Below are positions 46,803 through 55,963 of a stretch of DNA of 64,000 bases, piece by piece (within the stretch, counting starts at the first letter, position 1; every line of letters starts with the position of its first letter). The notes under the pieces were generated by a model that saw only the letters and a list, made by a program, of their open reading frames with translations, was not told the DNA's origin and did not search any database. Source of the stretch: Bradyrhizobium sp. B097 (lineage in GTDB: Bacteria > Pseudomonadota > Alphaproteobacteria > Rhizobiales > Xanthobacteraceae); the NCBI RefSeq assembly GCF_038957035.1, contig NZ_CP152412.1:1732501-1796500 (forward strand), read 5' to 3'. A program made the translations under genes and the position numbers.

Positions 46803-48512
46803 ATGTACGTGAAAGGGCTTGCGGCATTCGCCGCAGCGGTCGGCGTTGGCCTGTTGTCCGGTGCTGCCATCGCACAAGAAGTCAAGCAGGAGAAGCAGTC
46901 GGTCTTGGGTAACGCCAATGTCCCTCCGGTGACCCAGGAGCAACTCAACGCCGCCGACAAGAACGTCAAGGACTTCCTGCTCACCAACGGAAATTACGCC
47001 CAGACGCGGTTTTATCCGGGTAAGCAGATCAGCCGGGACAATGTGAAGAACCTGCACGTCGCCTGGATTTTCCAGACCGACGTCAAGGAGTCGCTTGAGA
47101 CATCGCCGATCGTCGTCGACGGCGTGATGTATGTCACGACGTCGTTCAGCCATGTCTATGCGCTCGACGCCAAGACCGGCCAGCAGCTCTGGCACTACGC
47201 CCACAAGATGGGGCCGATCACGGTCTATTGCTGCGGTCCTAACAATCGCGGCGTCCAGGTGCTCGGCGACCGGGTCTATCTGGCGACGCTGGATTCCAAG
47301 CTGATGGCGCTGAACGCCAAGACCGGCGAGGTGGTCTGGACCACCAACATCGCCGATCCCGAGCTCGGCTACAGCGAGACGATGGCGCCGACCGTGGTCA
47401 AGGACAAGGTGCTGATCGGCACCAATGGCGGCGAATACGGCATCCGCGGTTTCGTGCGCGCCTATGACGCCAAGACCGGCAAGCAGCTGTGGAATTTCAA
47501 CACCATTCCGGAGAACTCCGTCGGCGTCTGGGCGACCAAGGACGCCACCGGCCGCGACATGCATCGCAATATCCAGGCCGAGAAGGACATGCTCGCCAAG
47601 ATCGGCGATCCCTATGCCAAGCTCGGCGGTGGTGTGTGGCAGAACCCGTCGGTCGATCTGGCGACCAACCGGATCTACTTCGTCGTCGGCAATCCGTCGC
47701 CCGACCTCGACGGCTCGAACCGGCCCGGCGACAACCTCTACACCAACTCGCTGGTCGCGCTCGATCTCGATACCGGCAAGTATGTCTGCCACTTCCAGTA
47801 CATCGCCCATGACGTCTGGGACCTCGACGCGGTCAGCCCGACGGTGCTGGTCAACGTCAAGGACAAGGACGGCAAGACGATTCCCGGCGTCATTCATGCC
47901 GGCAAGACCGGGCACATCTATGTGCACGATCGCAAGGACTGCAGCCTGATCCGCTTCTCCGAGGCGATGGTGCCGCAGGAGAACATGTGGGTGCTGCCGA
48001 CCAAGGAAGGCGCGCGCATGCTGCCCGGCGCCAACGGCGGCGTCGAATGGTCGCCGATCGCGACCGATCCGGGACAGGAACTGGCCTATGCCATCAACCT
48101 GCACCAGCCGATGACCTACCACGTCGAAAGCTCGGCCTATCCGAACGGCAAGCTGTGGCTGGGTGGCGCCTTCAAGGTGATCCCGAGCGAGAAGCAGTCG
48201 GGCAACATCACCGCGGTGAACTACAACACCGGTAAGATCAAATGGCAGGTCAAGACGCCCGAGCCGATGATCGGCGGCATCCTCGCCACCGCCGGCGGCC
48301 TGGTGTTCACCGGCGAAGGCAACGGCAAGTTCGCGGCCTATAATTCGTCGAGCGGCAAGGAGCTGTGGAGCTTCCGCGCCGGCGCCGGCGTCAATGCGCC
48401 GCCGTCGAGCTACATGATCGGCGGCAAGCAATATGTCGTGGTCGGTGCCGGTGGCAACGTCCAGCTCGATTTCAAGCGCGGCAACAACATCATCGCCTTC
48501 ACGCTCGACTGA
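46803..48512 (+). CDS. PQQ-dependent alcohol dehydrogenase with lanthanide-type DxD signature
   Basis: A 569-residue periplasmic quinoprotein with a signal peptide cleaved near AAIAQ-EV. The eight-bladed propeller W-motif repeats (AKTGxxxW) are clear. Expected cofactor-site residues are present: vicinal disulphide C143-C144 (VYCCGPNN), metal ligands E211 (GGEYGIRG) and N297 (VVGNPSP), catalytic D340, and D342 two residues on (HDVWDLDAV). The extra Asp at +2 (Ala in Ca-dependent MxaF) is the mark of lanthanide-dependent enzymes such as XoxF. Substrate, methanol or a longer alcohol, is unresolved. A cytochrome gene follows beyond a terminator. No PQQ synthesis genes are in view. Confidence 0.92.
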   Translation: MYVKGLAAFAAAVGVGLLSGAAIAQEVKQEKQSVLGNANVPPVTQEQLNAADKNVKDFLLTNGNYAQTRFYPGKQISRDNVKNLHVAWIFQTDVKESLETSPIVVDGVMYVTTSFSHVYALDAKTGQQLWHYAHKMGPITVYCCGPNNRGVQVLGDRVYLATLDSKLMALNAKTGEVVWTTNIADPELGYSETMAPTVVKDKVLIGTNGGEYGIRGFVRAYDAKTGKQLWNFNTIPENSVGVWATKDATGRDMHRNIQAEKDMLAKIGDPYAKLGGGVWQNPSVDLATNRIYFVVGNPSPDLDGSNRPGDNLYTNSLVALDLDTGKYVCHFQYIAHDVWDLDAVSPTVLVNVKDKDGKTIPGVIHAGKTGHIYVHDRKDCSLIRFSEAMVPQENMWVLPTKEGARMLPGANGGVEWSPIATDPGQELAYAINLHQPMTYHVESSAYPNGKLWLGGAFKVIPSEKQSGNITAVNYNTGKIKWQVKTPEPMIGGILATAGGLVFTGEGNGKFAAYNSSSGKELWSFRAGAGVNAPPSSYMIGGKQYVVVGAGGNVQLDFKRGNNIIAFTLD

Positions 48513-48554
48513 GCCGAGGCGGGATGCATCATCGCGCGTGCAAGCATTGACGGC

Positions 48555-48590
48555 GAGGCGGGACCGGTTCGGTCCCGCCTCTGTTTTCTT
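48555..48590 (+). terminator. Intrinsic terminator between PQQ dehydrogenase and cytochrome
   Basis: A perfect 12-bp stem (GAGGCGGGACCG / CGGTCCCGCCTC) with a GTT loop is followed by TGTTTTCTT. It lies 42 bp after the dehydrogenase stop and only 12 bp before the cytochrome start, so cytochrome expression needs readthrough or an internal promoter. Confidence 0.85.
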
Positions 48591-48601
48591 CGGATGGACC
48601 A

Positions 48602-49168
48602 ATGTTCGGTAAATTGATGATGTGCGGCGCCGCGCTGCTTTTGATGGTGGCGCAAGCGCGCGCGGAGACGATCGAGGAGAAGGCGCAGGTCTGCACCGGT
48701 TGCCACGGCGAGGACGGCAAGCCCGTCGACAAGACCATTCCGACGATCTGGGGCCAGCAGGCCGGCTATCTCTATATCCAGCTGCGCGATTTCAAGCGCG
48801 GCGATCGCAAGAGCGAGATCATGCAGCCGATCGCGACCCAATTCGAGCGCGACGACATGCTGGCGATCGCGGAATATTTCTCGCAGAAGCCATGGCCGAA
48901 TCTCGGCCAGCCCAGCGCGCCCAAGGACGTCGCAGCGAAGGCGCTCAGCGCCAGCGCTTCGGTCGGTTGCCCGGCCTGCCACCTCGATCGGTTCCAGGGC
49001 GACGGCACGGTGCCGCGGCTCGCCGGGATGGGACGGGACTACCTCGCGAAAACCATCGCCGATTTCCGCACCCGCGCGCGCGGCAACAATCCCGGCATGT
49101 CGGACCTGATGCTGGCGACCTCGCCCGACGACCTCACCGCGCTGGTGGATTATCTGGCGGGGCTTTAG
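48602..49168 (+). CDS. Di-haem cytochrome c (PQQ dehydrogenase partner)
   Basis: A 188-residue exported cytochrome. The signal peptide MFGKLMMCGAALLLMVAQARA is followed by two CXXCH haem-binding motifs, CTGCH (31-35) and CPACH (123-127), each opening a class I-like domain of about 85 residues. It probably accepts electrons from the upstream quinoprotein and passes them to an oxidase. ATG 48602 lies just after the terminator with a weak CGGATGGACCA ribosome site. Low translation relative to the dehydrogenase is possible. Confidence 0.92.
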   Translation: MFGKLMMCGAALLLMVAQARAETIEEKAQVCTGCHGEDGKPVDKTIPTIWGQQAGYLYIQLRDFKRGDRKSEIMQPIATQFERDDMLAIAEYFSQKPWPNLGQPSAPKDVAAKALSASASVGCPACHLDRFQGDGTVPRLAGMGRDYLAKTIADFRTRARGNNPGMSDLMLATSPDDLTALVDYLAGL

Positions 49169-49301
49169 CGGCGGGCAAGCTCAGCCTCACGCGAGCGCAG
49201 GGCTATCGCATATGTGTTCTTGGCGGTCGAGGTCGGACGCCGGCGCCCGATCCCGTTCTGTGCGTCTGCGCGCCAAGTTGCGGTTGCTGGCGTAGAGCCG
49301 A

Positions 49302-50579
49302 TCAGTTCGGTCGAGACCTGGACACCACGCCTGGAACAGGAAAGGCTCGGCACATCTCGATGCACTCCGACCTGAGACGCGCGAGGACCGCATCGTCTCC
49401 GTTCGCCTGCAGAGCCCCCGCAATGAACTCGGCGATGCGGCGCATTTCGGGGTCTCCCATGCCGCGCGTGGTCGCCGCCGGTGTCCCAAGGCGAATACCG
49501 CTTGGCCTGAGCGGCGGGCGCGGATCGTCTGGAATAACCTGCTTGTTTGTCGTGATGGCGATGGCATCGAGCACGTCCTCGGCTGCTCGCCCGTCCAATC
49601 CGACGGATGCGACCGTATCGACGACCATCATGTGATTATCCGTCCCGTCCGTGACCAGCTTCATCCTGCGTTCCATCAGCGCGCCGGCAAGAACCTTCGC
49701 GTTGCGCAGAACCTGTCGCGCGTAAACCTGGAAATCCGAGGTCGCCGCCTTCTTGAGCGTCACGGCAATCCCGGCCACGACGTTCATGTGAGGTCCGCCC
49801 TGCAAACCTGGAAAGACGGAAGCATCGATCCGACCGGCATTCTCCTTCCGGCATAGGATGATCCCGCCGCGGGGGCCGCGCAGTGTCTTGTGGGATGTCG
49901 TCGTCATGATGTCGAAGCCGGCATCAAGCGGATTGCGCATGACATTAGCGGCAACCAATCCGCCATAGTGGCTCACGTCAGCCATCGTGAGCGCGCCGAC
50001 TTCGTCGGCGATACTCTTGAACGCCGCATAGTCCAGGTCGCGCGGATAGGAGCTGTAGCCGCACAACACCATCTTCGGACGTGCTTCACGCGCAATCGCG
50101 CGCAATTCATCGAAATCGATCGCGCCGTTTGACGGGGCCGTCTTGTAGCGAACGAAGTTGAACAAGCGCCCCATGTGGGACACTGGCGCGCCGTGGGTGA
50201 GATGACCGCCGTGGGACAGATCCATGGCGAGAATCGTGTCGCCAGGCTGCAATAGGCCGAGATAGACGGCCTGATTCATCGGTGATCCGGAAAGCGGCTG
50301 AACGTTGGCGTGCTCGGCACGAAAAAGCGAGCAGGCCCGCTGGCGTGCGAGGTTCTCGATGCTGTCGGTATACTGCTGGCCGCCGTAGTACCTGCGTCCC
50401 GGATATCCCTCGGAGTATTTATTGGTGAAGACCGATCCGAGCAGCTCAAGCACCTCCGGGTAGGTGTAATTCTCGGACGGAATCAGTTCGACGCCGTCCT
50501 GTTGACGACGCTCTTCCCCTATAAGGGCGGCAGCGATCTCTTGATCGTTGATGGACAGTTCGTTGCGAAATGACGGCAT
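49302..50579 (-). CDS. glyA: Serine hydroxymethyltransferase (divergent paralogue)
   Basis: A 425-residue PLP enzyme interconverting serine and glycine with tetrahydrofolate. The PLP Lys is in TTTSHKTLRGPRGG, and NKYSEGYPGRRYYGGQQY, FRAEHANVQPLSG and DLSHGGHLTHG are intact. Several normally invariant stretches differ: IPSENYT for IASEN, SPMNQAVY for SQAN, and MADVSHYGGLVAANVMRNPL for DMAHIAGL, so it is probably a second, specialised copy. ATG 50579 with GAGGAG is chosen; the longer frame is unsupported. It is convergent with the PQQ/cytochrome genes. A role in one-carbon or serine-cycle flux is suggested by position only. Confidence 0.9.
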   Translation of the reverse strand: MPSFRNELSINDQEIAAALIGEERRQQDGVELIPSENYTYPEVLELLGSVFTNKYSEGYPGRRYYGGQQYTDSIENLARQRACSLFRAEHANVQPLSGSPMNQAVYLGLLQPGDTILAMDLSHGGHLTHGAPVSHMGRLFNFVRYKTAPSNGAIDFDELRAIAREARPKMVLCGYSSYPRDLDYAAFKSIADEVGALTMADVSHYGGLVAANVMRNPLDAGFDIMTTTSHKTLRGPRGGIILCRKENAGRIDASVFPGLQGGPHMNVVAGIAVTLKKAATSDFQVYARQVLRNAKVLAGALMERRMKLVTDGTDNHMMVVDTVASVGLDGRAAEDVLDAIAITTNKQVIPDDPRPPLRPSGIRLGTPAATTRGMGDPEMRRIAEFIAGALQANGDDAVLARLRSECIEMCRAFPVPGVVSRSRPN

Positions 50580-50783
50580 GCTCGGGCTCCTCAACACGCT
50601 GTTTTTCCAGCAGATTGGTTGCCCAGGCGATCGGCGTTGGAACCCTTCGCGCTTCCCCGTGGTCGATTCCACGTTAGCTCGCCAGTCGCGCGATAGGACG
50701 AATGAGCACGGAGACTCTTCGTAGAGAAAAATTTAGCCCACCTGCGGACCTTTCGCAACTCATGAGTCCATCGCGCGCATGCC

Positions 50784-51698
50784 TCAGCGCGGCGTCAGCT
50801 CCTCGCGCAGCGCCGACAGGATGGTGAGATCGGCGGCGTGCTTGCCGGCCTTGTCGGCCAGCGCCGCATCGGCGCCGTGGGCCAGCAACGCTTTCGCGAT
50901 CGCCGGATGGTTGCCCTCGGCGGCGATCATCAGCGCCGTGCGTCCCCGCGCATCGCGATCGTCGACCCTGGCGCCTGCGTCCAGGAGATACGCGACGACC
51001 TCGAGCGCCTGTGCCTCCGGCACGGTCTCGTCCGGTCCAGCCGCCCACATCAGGAGCGTGAGATCGTTGGCGTAGCGCGCGTTGATGTCGATATCGAGCG
51101 CGAGCAACTGCTTGACGATGCCGATCTGGCCGCCGGCGGCCGCGTACACGATCGGTGGCTTGCCGGTGTCGTCAGCCTTGCGGCCGTCGGCGCCGTGCGC
51201 CAGCAGCATGCGCACCACCATGTCGCGGCCGGCATAGGCGGCGGCCGCGACTGGGGAAGCACCGCTGCGCCCAGTGAGATTGACGTCGGCGCCGCGGTCG
51301 ATCAGCCGCTGCACGATCGCGACATGGCCGCGCTCGGCCGCAAGATACAGCGCGGTCGATCCCGCGAGGTTGCGGGCATCGACCGGCGCGCCACGGGCCA
51401 GCAGCAGGTCGATCATGTCGAGATGGCCGGAGCGGGCGGCGTGGCTCAGCGGCCTTGCACCGAGCCGGTCCCGCGCATCGACCGAGGCGCCGCCATCGAG
51501 CAGCGCGGTGGCGAGGTTGACGCAATCGGCATTGGCCGCCGCGAACAAGGTCAGCGAGATCTCGACTGCGCTGAGCTGCGCCTTGTCGGTTTCGTATTTG
51601 CGGATCAGCTCGCGGCACCGCGCCGGGTCGGCCGCCGCGAGGCTGGTGTGGGTACTGCCGGCAACCAACAGCGCGGCGAGGGCGATGCGGCGATACAA
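50784..51698 (-). CDS. Exported ankyrin-repeat protein
   Basis: A 304-residue protein with a signal peptide (IALAALLVAGSTHTSLAAA) and about seven ankyrin repeats (for example GARPLSHAARSGHLDMIDLLLARGAPVD, GSTALYLAAERGHVAIVQRLIDRGADVN, GRTALMIAAEGNHPAIAKALLAHGADAA). The start is probably TTG 51698, with GGAGG 8 bp upstream; the ATG of the longer frame is unsupported. Expected periplasmic. Such proteins bind partners, and some protect or scaffold periplasmic enzymes. The adjacent gene on the same strand is a beta-lactamase. Function unknown. Confidence 0.85.
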   Translation of the reverse strand: MYRRIALAALLVAGSTHTSLAAADPARCRELIRKYETDKAQLSAVEISLTLFAAANADCVNLATALLDGGASVDARDRLGARPLSHAARSGHLDMIDLLLARGAPVDARNLAGSTALYLAAERGHVAIVQRLIDRGADVNLTGRSGASPVAAAAYAGRDMVVRMLLAHGADGRKADDTGKPPIVYAAAGGQIGIVKQLLALDIDINARYANDLTLLMWAAGPDETVPEAQALEVVAYLLDAGARVDDRDARGRTALMIAAEGNHPAIAKALLAHGADAALADKAGKHAADLTILSALREELTPR

Positions 51699-51849
51699 GA
51701 CGTGTCCTCCGTATGGCTTGCTATCAGCATCGCCATTCGGATTGAGCGTCGCATGATCCTTGGTTGCTGCCAAGCTGCCCGTCGATTTTCAAGCCGCGCA
51801 GGGATGTCGCGCCGCGCAGCGCCGTTGCGCCGCGCGGCGTTGTGCGGCT

Positions 51850-52767
51850 CTAGCCGGTCTGTCCGGTGCTCGCATTGGCAACGGCGCGCGCGACATTGGC
51901 GATCACCTCGTTGCACTTCTCCATCGGAGCGCTTGCCCCGGTCAGGTAGACCGTCACCACGATCGGCTTGCGGCCGGGCGGCCAGAACACGCCAATATCG
52001 TTATAGGTGCCGCGCTCGCCGGTGCCGGTCTTGTCGCCAACCCGCCAGTCGCGCGGCACGCCGGCGCGCAGCCTCGTGTCGCCAGTCTTGTTGGCGACCA
52101 TCCAGTCCACGAGTTTCTGGCGCGAGGCGGCCTGCAGGACATCGCCGATCACCACGCGCTGCAGATTCTTCAGCATCGCGACTGGGCTCGTCGTGTCGCG
52201 CGGATCACCCGGCACGGCTTCATTTAGCGCTACCTCCCAGCGATCGAGCCGGCTGACATTGTCGCCGATGGTGCGGAAGAAGCTGGTGAAGCCGGCAGGC
52301 CCGCCTATCTCGCGCAGCAGCAGGTTGGCAGCGGTATTGTCGCTGAGGGTAATGGCGGCCTCGCAGAGTTCGGACAGCGTCATGCTCGATCCGACGTGCT
52401 GCTTGGCCACCGGCGCATAGGCCAAGATATCCTTGGCCTCAACCTGCACGCGCTGGTCGAGGCTGGATTCGCCGCGGTCGACCCGGTGCAGCACCGCGGC
52501 CGAGGCCAGCGCCTTGAAGGTGCTGCACATCGGGAACCGCTCGTCACCGCGCTGGCTCGCGCGCAATCCGGTCTCCATGTCGAGCGCGGCGACGCCGAGC
52601 CGGCCGCTGGTCGCGAGCTCAATGCGCGCAAACTCCTCCTGCAGCCGCCGCGCCGGTTCGCCTGGTCCCGCCGCTGCGCTCTGTCCTGCCGCGGCGCTTG
52701 GCCGCGGCAAAGTGCAGGAAACCGCAAGGCCCAGCGCGCGCAATCCGAATGTCCGTCTCGTCAGCAT
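51850..52767 (-). CDS. Class A beta-lactamase
   Basis: A 305-residue serine beta-lactamase. Catalytic motifs: S82-T-F-K85 (SxxK), S142-D-N144 (SDN), E178-V-A-L-N182 (ExxLN general base) and K246-T-G (KTG). The N-terminus MLTRRTFGLRALGLAVSC carries a twin-arginine-like RRxFGL motif, so Tat export to the periplasm is likely. ATG 52767 with a GAGAG site is preferred over the longer frame. It is transcribed divergently from an AmpR-like regulator, with 99 bp between starts, the usual inducible arrangement. It should hydrolyse penicillins and possibly cephalosporins; the spectrum cannot be predicted. Confidence 0.95.
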   Translation of the reverse strand: MLTRRTFGLRALGLAVSCTLPRPSAAAGQSAAAGPGEPARRLQEEFARIELATSGRLGVAALDMETGLRASQRGDERFPMCSTFKALASAAVLHRVDRGESSLDQRVQVEAKDILAYAPVAKQHVGSSMTLSELCEAAITLSDNTAANLLLREIGGPAGFTSFFRTIGDNVSRLDRWEVALNEAVPGDPRDTTSPVAMLKNLQRVVIGDVLQAASRQKLVDWMVANKTGDTRLRAGVPRDWRVGDKTGTGERGTYNDIGVFWPPGRKPIVVTVYLTGASAPMEKCNEVIANVARAVANASTGQTG

Positions 52768-52823
52768 CTCTCGTCCCCGTTGGCGGCGCGAAACTGCCCA
52801 ACGGCGTGACGGCGCACAAACAA

Positions 52824-52845
52824 TCATTTATACAACGAGGCATGA
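52824..52845. promoter_or_regulatory. Probable LysR-type operator between beta-lactamase and AmpR-like gene
   Basis: TCAT-N14-ATGA at 52824-52845 forms an interrupted dyad in the AT-richer centre of the 99-bp divergent spacer, where AmpR-class regulators bind. The T-N11-A rule is satisfied within it. Exact boundaries are uncertain. Confidence 0.45.
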
Positions 52846-52866
52846 GGAAAACTTGGTCATGACGCC

Positions 52867-53847
52867 GTGCGCCGGCATCTCCCGCTGAACGCATTGCGCG
52901 CCTTCGAGGCCTCCGCGCGGCTATTGAGCTTCACCCGCGCGGGCCTGGAATTGCGCGTGACGCAAACCGCGATCAGCCATCAGGTCAAGCAGCTCGAGGA
53001 TCTCTTGGGCGCGAGCCTGTTCCGCCGCCTGCCGCGCGGGCTGGTGCTCACCGACGAAGGGCTGGCGCTGCTGCCGGTGCTATCAGACGCGCTCGACCGG
53101 ATCGGTGCCGCGATCGATCGCATCGAAGCCAAAGGCACGCGCGAGGTCGTCACCGTCGGCTGCGTCACGACGTTTGCGACCGGGTGGCTGCTGCAACGGG
53201 TCGATCGCTTCAAGCGCGCGCATCCCTATATCGACCTGCGTCTGCTCACCAACAACAACCGCGTCGACATTGCGGGCGACGGGCTCGATCTTGCGCTGCG
53301 CTTCGGCGACGGCTCCTGGCACGGCACCGAGGCGATCCATCTGTTGTCCGCGCCGCTCTCGCCGGTGTGCTGCGCCGACGTGGCGGGCCGGCTGCGCAAG
53401 CCGTCCGATCTCGCGCAGGAGTTCTTGCTGCGCTCCTACCGCGCCGAGGAATGGCCGCTGTGGTTTGCGGTGGCGGGCGCGCCCTGCCCCAAGATTCAGG
53501 GACCGATCTTCGACAGTTCGGTCGCGATGGCCGAGGCGGCTGCGCGCGGCGTCGGCGTCGGCCTCGTGCCGATCGCAATGTTCAACAACGAGTTGACCTC
53601 AGGCCGGCTGGTGCGGCCGTTCGCGGCCGAAGTGCCGGCGGGGTCCTATTGGCTGACCTGGCTGAAGTCGCGCGAGGTGACGCCCGGCATGCGCGCCTTC
53701 CGCGACTGGCTGCTCGACACGCTGCGGGCGGAGGTGAGTGAGGTGGAGGAGGTGAGGGATGCGCCACAGGTGCCTGCCGCACGGCCCAAGCCGAAAGCCA
53801 AAGCTAAAGCGCAGGTCAAGACAAAGGCCGTGAAGAAGCGGCGGTGA
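52867..53847 (+). CDS. AmpR-like LysR-family regulator with Lys/Ala-rich tail
   Basis: A 326-residue LysR regulator of the GcvA/AmpR branch. The N-terminal HTH LPLNALRAFEASARLLSFTRAGLELRVTQTAISHQVKQLE and LFRRLPRGLVLTDEG match AmpR very well. The effector-binding domain spans about 90-295. Divergent placement next to the beta-lactamase supports control by cell-wall muropeptides. GTG 52867 is used. The last 25 residues (ARPKPKAKAKAQVKTKAVKK) form a basic histone-like tail absent from typical AmpR. Confidence 0.92.
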   Translation: MRRHLPLNALRAFEASARLLSFTRAGLELRVTQTAISHQVKQLEDLLGASLFRRLPRGLVLTDEGLALLPVLSDALDRIGAAIDRIEAKGTREVVTVGCVTTFATGWLLQRVDRFKRAHPYIDLRLLTNNNRVDIAGDGLDLALRFGDGSWHGTEAIHLLSAPLSPVCCADVAGRLRKPSDLAQEFLLRSYRAEEWPLWFAVAGAPCPKIQGPIFDSSVAMAEAAARGVGVGLVPIAMFNNELTSGRLVRPFAAEVPAGSYWLTWLKSREVTPGMRAFRDWLLDTLRAEVSEVEEVRDAPQVPAARPKPKAKAKAQVKTKAVKKRR

Positions 53848-53863
53848 GCAAGGGCTTTTGCCC

Positions 53864-53970
53864 CGTCATCCTGAGGTGCGAGCCCTTGCGAGCCTCGAAG
53901 GATGCACGGCCACCAGTCGGGCCGTCGACCCTTCGAGGGCCGCTGAAGAAGCGGCCACCTCAGGGTGACG
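53864..53970. repeat. Dispersed repeat, family C
   Basis: Bounded by inverted CGTCATCCTGAGG and CCTCAGGGTGACG, with inner GAGCCTCGAAGGATG and CCCTTCGAGGGC elements. This is a familiar Bradyrhizobium-type intergenic repeat. It lies between the regulator and the convergent importer gene and may terminate both. Confidence 0.8.
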
Positions 53971-54020
53971 GTGAGGGAGCAGACGCGCGTCGGCAGTTCG
54001 GCAGTGCCTGCGTTTCAGCC

Positions 54021-54989
54021 CTACGCCAGATGGCACGCCACAGAATGCCCGTTGCTGCCTTCGCGCAGCTCCGGCGCGGTGTGGCGGCAGCGCTCTTCGG
54101 CGATTGGGCAGCGGGTGTGGAAGTGGCAGCCCTTGGGTGGATTCATCGGGCTCGGCACGTCGCCCTTGAGTCGGATGCGCAGCTTCTTCGCCTTGGGATC
54201 GGCCACCGGCACCGCCGAGAGCAGCGCCTTGGTGTAGGGATGCTGCGGATTGCGGTAGAGATCGCTGGCCTTGGCGAGCTCGACGATGCGGCCGAGATAC
54301 ATCACCGCGACGCGGTCGGAGATGTGCTCGACGACAGAGAGATCGTGGGCCACGAACAGATAGGTGAGGTTCAGCTCGGCCTGCAGATCCTCGAGCAGAT
54401 TGATGACCTGGGCCTGGATCGAGACGTCGAGCGCCGACACCGGCTCGTCGCACACGATCAGCTTCGGCTCCAAGGTTAGCGCGCGGGCGATCGCGATGCG
54501 CTGGCGCTGGCCGCCGGAGAATTCATGCGGATAGCGCCGCATGTGCTCGGCCTTCAGCCCGACCTTGACCAGAAGGCGCGCGACGCGGTCCTCGCGCTCG
54601 CTGGCCGAGGTCACGAGGTTATGGATGATGAACGGCTCGGCGAGGATCGCGCCGACCGTCATGCGCGGATTGAGCGAGGCGAACGGGTCCTGGAAGACGA
54701 GCTGCATGTTGCGCCGCATGGCGCGCAGGTCGCCGCCGCCGAGCCCGATCACGTTCTGGCCGTCGAACACGACTTCGCCCGAGGTCGGCTCGATCAGCCG
54801 CAAGACGCAACGCCCGGTGGTCGACTTGCCGCAACCGGATTCGCCGACCAGCCCCAGCGTCTCGCCGCGGTTGACCGCAAACGACACGCCATCGACCGCA
54901 TAGACCTGGCCGACCTCGCGCGAGAGGAGGCCGCCGAGCACCGGAAAGTGCTTCTTCAGATTGCTGACGCGCAGCAGCGGCTCGCTCAT
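54021..54989 (-). CDS. Peptide-type ABC ATP-binding protein (OppF/DppF-like), system 2
   Basis: A 322-residue ATPase with Walker [49 protein letters not shown] and the tail [15 protein letters not shown]. The start codon overlaps the DppD-like stop (ATGA). It is last of the system 2 operon. Confidence 0.95.
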   Translation of the reverse strand: MSEPLLRVSNLKKHFPVLGGLLSREVGQVYAVDGVSFAVNRGETLGLVGESGCGKSTTGRCVLRLIEPTSGEVVFDGQNVIGLGGGDLRAMRRNMQLVFQDPFASLNPRMTVGAILAEPFIIHNLVTSASEREDRVARLLVKVGLKAEHMRRYPHEFSGGQRQRIAIARALTLEPKLIVCDEPVSALDVSIQAQVINLLEDLQAELNLTYLFVAHDLSVVEHISDRVAVMYLGRIVELAKASDLYRNPQHPYTKALLSAVPVADPKAKKLRIRLKGDVPSPMNPPKGCHFHTRCPIAEERCRHTAPELREGSNGHSVACHLA

Positions 54990-55963
54990 GACGCGTCTCC
55001 GAGGTGGCAGGCCATACGATGGCCGGGTGCGATCTCGCGCAGGCGCGGCTCCTGCTCGGTGCAGATGCTCATGGCGTGTTTGCAGCGGGAAGCAAACCGG
55101 CAGCCGGGCGGCGGGTTGATCAGGATCGGCACCGAGCCGCCGATCGCTTCCAGCCGGGTCTTGTGTTCGGCGTCGAGATCGATGCGCGGGATCGAGCGGA
55201 TCAGGCCCTGGGTGTAGGGATGGCTCGGATTGCCGAACAATTCGTCGACCGGCGCCTCTTCCACCACCTTGCCGGCATACATCACGACGACGCGCTGCGC
55301 GGTCTCCGCGACCACGCCCATCGCGTGGGTGATCAGCATCACCGCCATGCCGAGGCGCTCCTTCATGTCCTGCAGCAGGTCGAGGATCTGCGCCTGGATG
55401 GTGACGTCGAGCGCGGTGGTCGGCTCATCCGCGATCACGAGCTTGGGCCGGCAGGCCAGCGCCATCGCGATCATCACGCGCTGCCGCATGCCGCCGGAGA
55501 ACTGGTGCGGATAGTGATGCACGCGGCCCGCGGCGTTGGGGATCTGCACCAGCTGCAGCATCTCGATGGTGCGCTCGAGCGCCTGCTTCCTGGTCACCGC
55601 CTCGTGGCGGCGCAGGCTCTCGGCGATCTGCTCGCCGATCGTCAGCACCGGGTTGAGCGAGGTCATCGGCTCCTGAAAGATGAAGCCGATCTCCTTGGCC
55701 CTGATCTCGTCGAGCTGATGGCTGGTCAGCGGCGCCAGATCGCGGCCCTCGAACATGATCTCGCCTGCGACGATCTTGCCCGGCGGCATCGCGATCAGCT
55801 TCAGGATCGACATCGCGGTGACGGTCTTGCCGCAGCCGGATTCGCCGACCACGCAGAGCGTCTCGCCGCGGTTGATGCTGATGTCGACGCCGTCGACCGC
55901 CTGGACGATGCCGTCGTCGGTGGTGAAATGGGTTTTCAGGCCCTTGATGTCGAGCAGCGCCAT
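54986..55963 (-). CDS. Peptide-type ABC ATP-binding protein (DppD-like), system 2
   Basis: A 325-residue ATPase with Walker [48 protein letters not shown] and [15 protein letters not shown]. Its first codon overlaps the preceding permease stop by one base. It partners the OppF-like ATPase. Confidence 0.95.
   Translation of the reverse strand: MALLDIKGLKTHFTTDDGIVQAVDGVDISINRGETLCVVGESGCGKTVTAMSILKLIAMPPGKIVAGEIMFEGRDLAPLTSHQLDEIRAKEIGFIFQEPMTSLNPVLTIGEQIAESLRRHEAVTRKQALERTIEMLQLVQIPNAAGRVHHYPHQFSGGMRQRVMIAMALACRPKLVIADEPTTALDVTIQAQILDLLQDMKERLGMAVMLITHAMGVVAETAQRVVVMYAGKVVEEAPVDELFGNPSHPYTQGLIRSIPRIDLDAEHKTRLEAIGGSVPILINPPPGCRFASRCKHAMSICTEQEPRLREIAPGHRMACHLGDAS

Noticed and set aside
46686..48602. 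638-codon minus-strand open frame
   Set aside because: It is antisense to the PQQ dehydrogenase, whose motifs are intact; Val/Asp/His-rich shadow translation.
53860..53975. Possible CRISPR or insertion-sequence end
   Set aside because: It is a single palindromic element of a dispersed repeat family, with no regular spacers, transposase or target duplication.
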